From Hysterangium stoloniferum (lineage: Eukaryota; Basidiomycota; Agaricomycetes; Hysterangiales; Hysterangiaceae): a stretch of DNA of 64,000 nucleotides. The position numbers and the translations under genes were made by a program. The stretch is taken from assembly GCA_015178975.1 (NCBI GenBank), contig WHVD01000233.1:40950-104949 (forward strand). Direction: 5' to 3'. Of the stretch, positions 25,267-35,598 are shown in pieces; the first letter of the stretch is position 1, and each line of letters begins with the position of its first letter. The notes below the pieces were generated by a model. It was not told the DNA's origin. It saw only the letters and a list, made by a program, of their open reading frames with translations, and did no database searches.

Positions 25267-27196
25267 TTACCGTCCAGGCTCCTCCCTAACAACAACCTCC
25301 CCCACATACATTCTCAGCCACTGGATCCGCTCGCGTGAGATTTGGCTACAACGCGTTAAATCCAGCTTTGCGATTTTTGAGGGACGGTAGGTGGTTGGGG
25401 ATATTGAGGGAGGTTGCCGAGGGTGTGGAGCGTTGGATAGACGCGCGTGACTCGGATGTGGCGTGTTTGCGATGGCCTGTACACGTGCGTACTGTGAAGC
25501 TGACGACGATGTGGTAGCGGACGATGCGCGGTAAGATGCATAAGCGAGTTTACTCGCTGTTGAGAATCCAGAGGAATCGGCAGAGGAGAATTTGGCGGCG
25601 GATGAGGCGGAGGAGGATGGTAGGCGGCTTTCGACGAGGGTTTTGAGATCGTCCCATTCAACGGAGGTACATCCTTCGAGATTGAGTGTTGTGAGGGAAG
25701 GCAGGATCCATTCGTTCGGTTGTAGAGGCGCAGACATACCCTAGTGTTAATGTCAGTATCATATTTTGGGAGGAGGGGCGGGGGCGTACCTTGAGTAAGT
25801 TGCATGATACATCCTCAACATCAACTAGCTCAAGGTGTGCCAAGTCCTTGAGATAGCGCAAAAGCCGCATGAGCTTCAGCTCGTTAAATAGGCTTGCTTC
25901 GATACGCAGCGTATGGATTGGCGCCTCCGCATGTGTTTCTTTGAGGTGCTTTAAACACGGCGTGATATTGTCCAAAAACGACAGCTCTAGGTGGCGTAGC
26001 ACAGGCATATGTACGCGGTGTAGTAGCGCACATGTTCTGCTCACACCCGAATAATAGAAGGAAAGGCGTTTTAGGTGGAGCAACGACACCTCGCCTACTG
26101 TGTACCCGTACATATCGTCCGGGATCGAATCGACGTCGCTCATGTTCCGGATGTATAGTTCTTCAAGGAGGGGACACTGTCGAAGAACGAGCATGGTCTC
26201 ATGAATGTCAGGGGCAAAGTCATTCCAAAATCCGACGAGGCGAAGTTTGGTGAGGCATGGCCCAACACCAGGGAAAACCATACGCGAGTAAGGGAGATCC
26301 CGCACGAAGTATGCAGGCTGGTCTGGTGTGCGATCAAGAGATGCGGTGGGCGTAGGCGGGGTGGGTGCGGTAAGGTCGTCGGGACGCTCGCACCAGAAGC
26401 TTGTGAGGGAGCAAATGCGTAGACGGGGGGTCATCCCACGAAAGGGGAGACACGAGGGTCGGCCCGATGCACCCCAATCAAGGGATGAGGCGTTAAGCAT
26501 GGGATTGGAGACCTGGATCGTGAAACTTTCAAGAAGAGGCGCAGGAGAGGAACATAGGGCAAGGGCCGCTGTTGCTTGGGGGCGGTAGGGGACGAGAAGC
26601 ATGAAAGTGCGCCAGCGGTGTATGGTGGGACGAAGGAGCTGTAGGGAGGTCTTGAGGAGGTGGTCGGGAGTGAGATGCTGCTGTTTAGTAACGTGTTGTA
26701 TTTGGGAGGCCTGTGCGCTGAAAGAGGAGCGGGAGGAAAAGTCCAGAAAAATGTCGAGAGGGACAACTTTGGAACGGAGAAGCCGACGACGTGCCTTCTC
26801 GAGAGAGTCGGGCTCATTGGGAGATATCGAGATGCGGGACCAGAGCTCCGGTGTGAGGAGGCAGATATCGCGCCATTGCCTGCAGACAAGCATGATTGTG
26901 CTGAGAAGTGCGGGGGCATCGCCAGGGCCGGGAAGGGTTGCTGCGACAAAAATGGCGGAAAGAAGTTCGGTGGATAGTAGACGTACGGGGGATGTAAGTG
27001 CGACGGCTTCTGTGAGCCGAGCGGTGAGCGCGAGTCGTTGGTCAAGGAGAGTCGAAAGAGTGAGCTCGAGGCGGTCAAGCTGAGCACGGAGGTACGGGAC
27101 GTCAAGTGATGACGGTGGGCGAGCGTTGGAGAGAGCGAGGGTGGCTTGGGAGTAAGGCGAGAGAGCGACGAGTGGTGCATACCGTGAAGACTGCAT
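25267..27196 (-). CDS. F-box-like / leucine-rich-repeat protein of basidiomycete type
   Basis: Two exons, 25790-27196 and 25267-25740, separated by a 49-nt intron (25741-25789), encode 626 residues. The first ATG is at 27196 (MQSSRYAPLVALS); the frame extends upstream from a GTG, which is not used. Residues about 50-120 have a coiled-coil then the F-box-like block PVRLLSTELLSAIFVAATL and CRQWRDICLLTPELWSRI, characteristic of the large agaricomycete F-box family. Irregular leucine-rich repeats follow (LTKLRLVGFWND, LLEELYIRNMSDVDSIP, HLKRLSFYYSG, LRHLELSFL). A Ser/Ala-rich region and a last repeat, SKIAKLDLTRCSQISRERI, end the protein. Probably an SCF-type substrate adaptor; target unknown. 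TATA-like ttataa lies about 65 bp upstream on the minus strand. Confidence 0.82.
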
Positions 27197-27745
27197 GGCT
27201 GTGGTCGACAGTGAGCGCGACCCAGGCGGTGTCGACGGGGCTTTCACCGTTCTCCGAGTTATAAAATACGGGTCTGCTGTTCTTTACCCGCTGTACGTGT
27301 CGTATACGAGCTCGCTATAAGCGTAATGAACGGCTAGCGAACGGATTCCCCCGCAGAGAGCCTCGTGGCGGCAGGGACAAATGTCGGTGAGGATACGTAG
27401 TCGACGAGGCAATGCGTCTTTCGAGATCAATGTTGAGATCGAATGAATGAGAACTGGGTTGAAGGTGCTGCTCACCACCAACGGCGGCGACGAGGACCAA
27501 AACAGAACTTGACCGATTTCTCTGCACCCTTTATCCTCTCCATCCGCACCTCCCATGTATCCTCGACCCTTCGCGCGATAATCTTCGAGCTGCATCCACG
27601 CTCAGTAGCTGCCGCATATAGCTTTCCTGGCTTGTGGTCGGAGCACGAGGCAAGCAACGAGGCAAGTCAAAGTATATAAATAAGGCATCACAAAAGAAGA
27701 CCCTAGTAATAATGCCGATATTATTCGATTATTCGATAATAGGCC
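27197..27745. other. Intergenic, about 0.55 kb
   Basis: Promoter side of the minus-strand F-box gene. A minus-strand open frame (start 27595, 103 codons) has an ATG but no recognisable domain. Another minus-strand frame reads ARRVEDTWEVRMERIKGAEK but lacks an ATG. I treat both as unsupported. Confidence 0.4.
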
Positions 27746-27985
27746 ATGTATAGGGTAACATGCTTTATCGCTGCTATCAGTTCCATATCGCTTGCCATAC
27801 AGTGCGTGGCAAATCAAATCGAAAGTGGTAGTAGTGGCAATTGTACTAGCGATCGTAACAATCGTGGCAATCGCTTTGAGTTCAATTTCGATCCCACCGG
27901 CAGGCCACTAGTTATTCACCAGCCCCGCACGAGAAGCACGAGCATATCTACCAACATCGGCACCCTGGACACCCAGCCAATCTAA
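27746..27985 (+). CDS. Possible small secreted protein (79 aa)
   Basis: A 79-codon ATG-initiated frame. Residues 1-22 look like a signal peptide (hydrophobic core FIAAISSISLAI, then CVANQ). The remainder is hydrophilic, rich in Ser, Asn, Arg and Thr, with one Cys and no known domain. It could be a small secreted fungal protein or chance. It converges with the PQ-loop gene whose stop lies 39 bp away. No homology is recognised. Confidence 0.25.
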   Translation: MYRVTCFIAAISSISLAIQCVANQIESGSSGNCTSDRNNRGNRFEFNFDPTGRPLVIHQPRTRSTSISTNIGTLDTQPI

Positions 27986-28024
27986 AGCCCGAACACCAAA
28001 CAACCCATTATCTTTTCCCTCCCA

Positions 28025-29249
28025 TCAAGCATCCCCAGGCACGAACACGCGGGAAGGCCACCGATAGTATATGAATTGGGAGAGCACCTGAACACACGAG
28101 TCAGAACCTTGCCTATCGAGAAGTGCAATGCCACATTTGCTCACGAAGATGTCCAGGAAGACGGTCAAGCCACTACCTGCAATAGATGGGACATTCAATT
28201 AACATCCAAAGCGGCCTAAAGCATATACAGTCGCGTAGTTGAGCGTACCTGCAAGCCAAGGAGCGTTCACGGCGAGGTACGTTCCATCTGTCGAGATGAC
28301 GAGGATAGAAGCGACATACGTCACATTACCGGTAATTGCAAAGAAGAATAGCACAGGACTCAGCCCTACGCATTTTGTAGTGAAGTTTTTGACTGTCAGG
28401 GGTGCAGTTTTGTCATGACAATTAATGGATATCGATCAAACACTGCAAGACGCACGTATCTGCGGAACCCTTGACCCCACTTGTATAAAGCATCTGTGAG
28501 CACCAACCACACTGTAAACATGTGTATTGTACATACGATATAAAACGGCGCTGATCCAGCCAAACAGCTGACTTTTCCATTCGAATACATCCTCCCTCGG
28601 CGCTGGGTCTCTGGGATGTCCCCACTCATGAGTGTTAACGCAATATGAGATGCCGCCGATTGTGAGCACGAAGCATGTTCCAAGGACATATGGCAGGAGC
28701 TGTCGAAGAACGCGAGTATACAAGGGACTTTCTGGAGTGTCCTTGGGCAGGAGGGGGGCGGTTTCCGTCTCAGTCGGGAGCACAGTGGCCATGTCTTCAG
28801 CCGGACTGACATGGTGTATCTTTCGATAATAGAATATTTGAAATAGCAGACCGATATCACATAGCGTGTACTAGGGGACAGTCTAGTCAACTTGGTGGAA
28901 AGGGAAAGAAATGGGCATTAAGCAACGCACGTATACAGCAAGGATAATAACAGTAGGAATAAGACTAGCAATAAGGGCTCCAAGGAGGTTGGTGATGTCG
29001 CCGATAAGCCAGATGACCACAAAGAATACTGAAAGTCCTTCCCCCGATTTACGAGTGTAGTTTTCTATAAATTGAGGCGTGTAGACAATCAACCTGTTAA
29101 ATAAATAAAATAAAGACAAATATGAATCAACTCGAAATTTACCAGCAGCCTATTGATAACCAGCCCAACTATCCAAAGGTGAGCAGAGATACTGGAGACA
29201 AGGCTTGAGGACGCACAACGCTACTAGCAACGGTGGGATCATTGTACAT
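28025..29249 (-). CDS. PQ-loop repeat transporter (Ypq1/PQLC2-like)
   Basis: Minus-strand, multi-intron gene, start at 29249 (MYNDPTVASSVLGW), stop at 28025-28027. After splicing, the first PQ-loop is SIGCWLIVYTPQFIENYTRKS, followed by GEGLSVFFVVIWLIGDITNL. A central hydrophilic loop carries a LLPKDTPES segment. The second PQ-loop is recognised by ARVPQIRKNFTTKCVGLSP, followed by ITGNVTYVASILV. A last segment, GSGLTVFLDIF|VLSQFIYYR, is joined by an intron. Seven membrane segments in a 3+1+3 arrangement are expected. Family members export cationic amino acids from the vacuole or lysosome. The dileucine-type LLPKD could serve vacuolar sorting (inference). The start is 148 bp from that of the divergent prohibitin gene. 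Confidence 0.87.
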
Positions 29250-29397
29250 CGTGTCAACCACGTACTTGAATAATGATAATCCTCAACAGATCCTTCCTGC
29301 CGTATAACAGTAATCCTCCCCACGTTGACTAAAAATTGTCATCCCATGATCGACGAGCGCTTATTTCGTCCACCAAAAGTCATCACCAACCGCGACA

Positions 29398-30593
29398 ATG
29401 AGCGGAAGAGACGCATTGCGGAGACTAGCCCAACAGATTGCGTCAAGTCGTGGCACTGGGGGAGGGCGTCCTTCAAATAGCGTTTTTGCAGGTTCTGGCC
29501 TGGTTATCGCCCTTGTTGCAGGTGGCTTGGGACTTAATGCTGCTTTGTTTAACGGTGGGTTGAATATATGCATTCATTGGATATGGTCTAGTTACCAATT
29601 AAATGCTATCATAAAGTCGATGGTGGTCATAGGGCGATTAAGTATACCAGGTTAAAGGGCGTCGCAGACGAGATATATGGTGAAGGAACCCATTTTGCGG
29701 TATGTATTTCTTGCTTTCGTGAATTTGGCAGGGCTGACGTTCTCTTTTTCGCTGTAGATCCCATGGTTCGAGAAACCCATTATTTTCGATATTCGTGCGA
29801 AGCCAAGGAGTATTGCTAGTTTGACTGGCACAAAAGGTCCGCAAAACTCCCTCTCTTGTATCACGGCTCCTCACCTTCTGCAGATCTCCAAATGGTGAAT
29901 ATTACCTGTCGTGTCCTTTCTCGCCCTTCCATCTCTGCCCTCCCCACCGTCTTCCGCGAGCTCGGTCCCGACTACGATGAGCGTGTTCTTCCATCAATCG
30001 TGAACGAAGTCCTCAAAAGCGTAGTAGCGCAATTCAACGCAAGTCAGCTCATCACACAGCGTGAACAGGTGTCCAGGCTCGTGAGGGAGAATTTGGTTGT
30101 GAGGGCGCTGAAGTTTAACATGGTGCTCGACGACGTATCCATTACACATGTGGCGTTCTCACCCGAGTTCACACATGCAGTTGAGGCGAAACAGGTCGCA
30201 CAGCAGACAGCGTTGAGGGCAGCATTCTTGGTGGATCAGGCAATTCAGGAAAAACAGGTATATTTCAGTTCTATATATTTCTTTATTATCTGGAATATAT
30301 TGATTATTACCTCTTCCGCAGTCCATTATCATCCGGGCGGAAGGAGAGGCTGAGTCTGCCATACTTATTGGTGATGCCGTGCGTTCCAACCGTGGTTTCC
30401 TGGAGCTTAGGAGGTTAGAAGCGGCAAGGGAAATCGCCCAGCAGCTTGCGCAAGGCCCAAATAGGGTTATGCTGGACTCAGGCGGCTTGTTGTTAAATGG
30501 TACGCCTTGTCATAAATTGTGGCTTTGATCCTCAACTGAGCTTGCTTAGTGTCGGATGATGCGAAAGATTTGTTGAATTTCAAGAAAAAGTAA
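29398..30593 (+). CDS. Prohibitin-2
   Basis: Six exons (29398-29554, 29617-29699, 29758-29836, 29884-30257, 30322-30499, 30550-30593) join exactly to 304 residues. The N-terminus has a single hydrophobic segment ([20 protein letters not shown]) that anchors it in the mitochondrial inner membrane. [36 protein letters not shown] and [10 protein letters not shown] form the SPFH/PHB domain. [33 protein letters not shown] and [20 protein letters not shown] are the coiled coil that mediates assembly with prohibitin-1 into rings. The N-terminal [12 protein letters not shown] resembles a targeting sequence. All splice phases agree with the family, so the model is firm. Confidence 0.96.
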
Positions 30594-30867
30594 TCAAAAT
30601 ATAGCTTGCAATAGAGATGTTAGTTGTGTATTGCAGGGTTACTGGTACAAGAGAAACAGTATAAAACGCTAAAGTTGACAGTGGCTTGTACAAGAGTTTC
30701 TTCGGCGTCGAACTTCAAGCTAGGCGTGGTTATGGGTTTCAACAGTTTTGCGTCGTATTGTTATTTTTCAAGCAAAGCAAACCTTCCATCAATGGTTCTC
30801 AAAATGGCTACAACTAATTTTCCATCTAGATATACACTTGGGGACCTGTACAAAAAATATAAAGTTT

Positions 30868-31543
30868 TCAGTCTCGCCAATCCGCTTTCCCTGCCTCTCT
30901 GCCCCAAATGACACGCTTATGATATGTCTTCCGCATTGCCCTGAAGTCCTTGACAAATTCGTCCACGCCGCCGCTTAATGGCGTTGACTTAACGAATTCC
31001 GAGGCTAGGGCTTCCGAAAGATCGTCTTGCGCTGTCGTGGCATGGCGGAGGCGCAGGAGGAGGAATGACGATGAGAAACGCTACGCAATGTGAGATAGGT
31101 GCAATTGGTCAGGGTTAAGAAAACGTACTTGATATAGTTCCCTTTGTTCTCGCTCAAGCTCTTTCCAACGTGTTTCCAAGGCTTTCGCCTCGTCAAAAGC
31201 GTGCTTTGTTTCGGACCGTAGAGTGTAGAGACTATCCTGTAAAGCAAGGTTGTTCTCTAACATCTCGCATCATAGGTCTCTAACTCGAAATTATGGGAGA
31301 ATGCACTCACTCGCGATTGATTCATTGGCCATTCCGAGTTCTGTTTGGGCTTGAATCAAGGCTTTGACGCGTGGTAAGGAGTGGAAGACGGATTGGAAGT
31401 AGATGGGGTCATTGAGCATGTCTTCAAGGTCTTCTTTTCTACATCAACCGTGTAAAGCGTGTATAACAATATAATTTTAATACGGATACTACGCACGACA
31501 GCTCTTCTAGCTCTGGAAACTCAGCCATAAGTGGTGAAGACAT
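30868..31543 (-). CDS. ESCRT-I subunit Vps37 (Mod(r) domain)
   Basis: Minus-strand gene with about three introns, start MSSPLMAEFPELEELS at 31543, stop at 30868-30870. The Mod(r) helical hairpin is visible: KEDLEDMLNDPIYFQSVFHS, LPRVKALIQAQTELGMANES, ENNLALQDSLYTLR, then AFDEAKALETRWKELEREQR. The end is FVKSTPLSGGVDEFVKDFRA followed by MRKTYHKRVIWGREAGKADW. Vps37 forms the ESCRT-I stalk with Vps23 and Vps28 for multivesicular-body sorting. Size (about 170-180 residues) matches small fungal Vps37 proteins. Its start codon lies only 44 bp from that of RRP40 on the other strand. Confidence 0.88.
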
Positions 31544-31587
31544 GATCAGTGGCTGTAAGAACGGGCGCTAGCCAACAAGTGACAAAA
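31544..31587. promoter_or_regulatory. 44-bp divergent spacer between VPS37 and RRP40 starts
   Basis: Both start codons are well supported by family N-termini. The two transcripts must therefore share a promoter or overlap in their 5' ends. No recognisable element can be named in such a short stretch. Confidence 0.45.
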
Positions 31588-32445
31588 ATGGCTCTTGTCC
31601 TCCCTGGTGATTCAATACCCGTTGCATCTAGCTCGACGCTCAAATTAGGGCCAGGGTTATTACAGGTCTCGTCTGGCTCGTCGAGACAAATTATTACGAC
31701 TCGAGTGGGATTGCTGCAACAAACTGCCAATGGCGCAAACTTTTGGGTGGAGAGTAATTCATGGCGTGTCTGTGTTCTATTTTTTATTTACTTATCGCGT
31801 GCTTATGGTTGGTTTAGTATGTCCCTGCGGCGCAAGAAGGCGTCATAGGGGTTGTTACTGCACGAACTGGAGGCGGAGAGACTTACAGGGTGGATATTGG
31901 ATCGGCACACCCAGCGCAGTTGGATGGGTTGGCTTTTGAGGGAGCTACGAAGCGGAACAGGCCGATATTGAAGGCGTGTATTCTATTTGTTCGAAAGTAC
32001 ATCAAACTCATATGAGATTTTGGCGCGTAGGTTGGCTCGCTGGTATATGCGCGTGTCTCGTTGGCCCATAAAGACATGGAACCTGAACTAGAATGTTTCG
32101 ATGCACAGACTCGCAAATCGGAAGGATTTGGGGAGTTAAAGAATGGATTTATGGTCAAATGCAGCTTGGGCATGTGTCGATTGTACGTATTGGCAGTTTT
32201 GTTGGATTTTTTTTTTGTTTGACATGAGAGCTAGACTACTTGACTCGCGACATTTCCTCCTCCCTATGCTTGGTTCTCGCTTTCCATTGGAGGCAGCTGT
32301 TGGAACAAACGGACGTGTTTGGGTACATGCCGCTGATGCGAAACAGGTCATCGCTATTGCTCGATGTATTGAAGCAGCAGATCCTGATGCGAGTGGTATG
32401 GATGAAAGTCAGATACAGGCGTTCTTACAAGAGATGGATATTTGA
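31588..32445 (+). CDS. Exosome cap subunit Rrp40
   Basis: S1/KH cap protein of the RNA exosome. Start MALVLPGDSIPV (ATG 31588). The N-terminal block has LKLGPGLLQ. The intron joins NSWR to YVPAAQEGVIGVVTAR, using the donor GTCTGT. The S1 region reads GETYRVDIGSAHPAQLDGLA and FEGATKRNRP, a signature of Rrp40. Later blocks are VYARVSLAHKDMEPELECFD and the KH part FPLEAAVGTNGRVWVHAADA. The stop is at 32443-32445. Length fits fungal Rrp40 at about 240-250 residues. Works in 3'-5' RNA processing and decay in nucleus and cytoplasm. Confidence 0.92.
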
Positions 32446-32555
32446 AGTGGGTCGTGTATTCTATTTTATCGGATTATAATGTATAAATTATTGTAGAATA
32501 CATTCTCAAAATTATACAGCAAAGCTACAGTGATCAACCAAAATGCCATCCATTC

Positions 32556-33239
32556 TCAGTCATCGTCAATCGTGTTCTTTACTCTCTTCCGTCGAATAGT
32601 GCTGCCACTGCCGACCGCAGAATAGTCATTCTCGTCCCCGCTAACGGTTGCTCTGCTGTCTTTCCTCGCACGTTTTTGCCGCTGATATAATCTGTCCCTG
32701 TCTTTCTTTTGCATAGATGCTGTTTGGAGTTCTTGTTGTCGCGGAGCAGGTGGAAGCATGACAGTTTGGAGTGCTTGCGGAGGGAATTTGTTCACGGCTT
32801 CGGATGCAGTGTCTGAGTCGTCCGCTTGTAATTCCAGTGACTGAACAGCGTTGCACATTAGCCATGTCTATGGGATAGCAAAGCAGCATATCACCTTTGC
32901 ATATGTAGAGCTGCTATTCGAAAACATGCGATCCGCATCGCTCACTTCTGCTCTCCTCTTGTTAACGCCCGGATTCTTCAAATATCCATCGAAGCCCTGG
33001 ATAATGTTCCCGCCTGCATTGCCCGATGTTTCCGACAAGTATGTAGCCTCGAGGTTGTAAATCTGCACTTCGCATTGGACAAGTTGCTTGTCGAGAGCAC
33101 GTTTGCGAGTGAGTGCATCTAGCAGCTCTTGCTTGGTTTTGGCATACGCTTCGCGGACTTGGGCGGAGGATTCTGGAATTGCAGAGACGGCAGGCTGAGC
33201 AGTAGTTTGAGAAGCATCGGTATCCAGGGGCTTGTCCAT
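32556..33239 (-). CDS. NuA4 histone acetyltransferase subunit Eaf6
   Basis: Two exons, 32895-33239 and 32556-32840, separated by a 54-nt intron, give 209 residues. The start ATG at 33239 is MDKPLDTDASQTT. The Eaf6 coiled coil is clear: AYAKTKQELLDALTRKRALD, KQLVQCEVQIYNLEATYLSE, then GNIIQGFDGYLKN. The C-terminal exon is a disordered basic tail (RLYQRQKRARKDSRATVSGD, RRKRVKNTIDDD). Eaf6 is a small shared subunit of NuA4 (and NuA3-like) acetyltransferase complexes in chromatin. The frame stays open upstream of the ATG, but the conserved region begins well inside, so 33239 is preferred. Confidence 0.9.
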
Positions 33240-33568
33240 GGTGAAGGACGCTTTGCCAAAGCTTGACTGCAGAACGCTGAGTTCGAAACTTGAATTACAA
33301 AACAAATCCCAAATCCCCAACTTTATCTCCTGTACGGATAAACGATCAATGAACGCAGTCCGCACGCATATTTCAAACAAACAAAGTTTATAAATGAAAG
33401 CACCAATTTTGGGTGACGATTTCATAAAGTATGTCAGATGAACGTGCATATCCGGATTGAGCCATAGCCATTTGTATATTCTTCAGTCTTCCCTAATAAG
33501 TATTCAGGCATGTGACAGACGATCACGAAAACCTACCTCACATGGATGAATTATGGTGAGCAATTAGT

Positions 33569-35037
33569 ATGAAGTTTGCAAAAGAAATTCGCTCATGTTT
33601 TTACCCTTACAGCGCCGCGGCATATATTGAAGCTAGGAGAATCTTCAGGAGCCTTATTCCTAGGCCAGAAGATAGAATCCCATTTAACGCAGAGACGTGG
33701 CCAAATTACCTTTTTCTAATCGTCCCCATCCTTCCAATGGCATATCTTGCTAGAAGACCTAATACACATGTATTACGACTCCTAATGTTCCCTATTACAG
33801 TTGTAACAGCTCTCAGGGCCGGTTTCTGCTTTGTATGGCTTGACCCCCGGTATAACACTTACAATTTTGGTGCAGGTAGTCCTTCATTAAGCTTTTGAGC
33901 GTGACACTGTTCTCTGACATTGAATTCGTTTTAGGCCTATTTGCTCTTTTTATAATAGCCAGGGCGTTGGAATATGCCTTCACACCCGAGGGGATCATGA
34001 AGATCGACGAGGCCCGTCCTGGAGAGAGAACTACGGCTGCAATCGCGACGGGATTGAAATCCCAAAATGGAAGTCCTGATACAAATTTAACACATAGATC
34101 CCTCAATCCCTTTCTTCCCACTTTCCTATCTGATCCCATCGAATTGCTATTTTCGATGAGAGGAATCGGTTTTCACTACGGTCGAGGCACTTTTATACCA
34201 CCCGAGACCCGCCCTCTAGAGAAAGGGCCATTTCTTCGGGCTACTCTTTGGAGATTTATCATTTCTTTCCTAACTATCGATTTCTTGGACTCAATTTTGA
34301 AACTGACTCCCCCATTGCAATCCCCACTCGGTGGCTCCATATTTATCCCTGAGTTATCGCTACCGGAACGATATATTGTATCCACCCTAATTCATATCGG
34401 GACTGGCTGTTCTATTGTCGCTGGCTTCGAGATGGTATATTCGTTACTCACACTTTTTAGTGTTGGCGTTTTATCACATTGCCCAACTGCTTGGCCGCCA
34501 GTATTTCATCATCCATGGTCGGCCCAATCATTGCATGAATTCTGGTCCCATCGTTGGCATCAACATTTTCGTCGTATTTTTATGATATACGGAGGTCTGC
34601 CTGGGATGTGGCTCGGTCAACGTTTAGGATTCAGGAAGGCACTTGGCGCACTGTATGGTGCATTCCTTGCCTCTGGACTCTTTCATGAGTTGGCTTCCTA
34701 TGCGATGGGGAAAGGGCTAGATCGGCGAGTTCCTGTCTTTTTCCTCCTACACGCCAACCTCATGTTGGGGGAGCGTATCTGGAGAAACGTTACAGGTCGG
34801 CATGTTGGCGGCTGGCTAGGAACTATATGGGTTTATTTTACCATTATTGTTCTTGGTCAAAATATGAGTTCGTGTAGTGTCTCAATATATATTTTTGGCA
34901 AGGTTATTGACATGATTATTGTAGCTGATTCTTGGCACCAGAGAGGCTTAGGAGGTGGAATGGTCATCCCTCCTTTGATAAGTCCAACACGACAAATACT
35001 ATTCCCGATATGTGTGCGACTAATGGCACTACTCTAA
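33569..35037 (+). CDS. Wax-synthase-like MBOAT-type acyltransferase
   Basis: Polytopic membrane protein of the fungal wax synthase domain family. Start MKFAKEIRSCFYPYS at 33569. Membrane segments include YLFLIVPILPMAYLA and LFALFIIARALEYAF; the latter is produced by a 65-nt intron (33870-33934). The diagnostic block is LHEFWSHRWHQHFRRIFMIY, whose WHQ-H residues hold the expected catalytic His. ALYGAFLASGLFHELASYA follows, with a second conserved His. The last exon has DSWHQRGLGGGMVIPPLISP, stop at 35035-35037. An in-frame intron probably lies at about 34870-34923. Members esterify acyl-CoA to alcohols in fungal lipid or secondary metabolism; the substrate is unknown. Confidence 0.83.
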
Positions 35038-35598
35038 TGCCATTTCTGTGCGGAATTGGACTTCATATTGACCGAATTCTAACTAGACTTAACCAAGTGA
35101 TCACTTTCAATATTTATATCCTAATTGATGTCCCCTTGATTTTTAGGCTGGCAACAACTGGCTTTCATCGATGGTGCTAGTAAGGTTAAAGAGGTCGCGG
35201 GCATTTTTCAACGCCGGAAAATTGTACTCTGACATGGGTGGATGCTCTCTTTCTATTTATCAACTAAATCTAAGAATCGACTGTATGTGGCGCTAAATAA
35301 ATCTATGTCTTTCCTCAATAATTAGTGACCTTTGAATAACTGGAGCCACACGACGTGTGTGACTAGGCAAATTGCATAAATATCCTCACTTTATTTCAGT
35401 CTAATTGATTTGCCAGGGTGTATGTGTAACGACAGGAGGGAAGATATATACTAAGCCCACATGCTGACGACCGTCACGAGATGTCACAAGTATGTTTGTG
35501 GTCACGTGGTGTTGATCGAGTACGCGTTTCATCGATACCCTAAATCTCATTATATCCGCTCTTTCTTTCCAGATATATCAAACAATACTTAGCACACA
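35038..35598. other. Intergenic, 0.56 kb
   Basis: Holds the 3' flank of the acyltransferase and the upstream region of the Cdc11-like gene. No further gene seen. A pyrimidine-rich stretch at about 35555-35575 lies just before the start of the next gene. Confidence 0.45.

Noticed and set aside
25869..27083. Several plus-strand open frames of 60-160 codons opposite the F-box gene
   Set aside because: They overlap the well-supported minus-strand F-box/LRR coding exon, have no domains, and reflect its GC-rich codon use.
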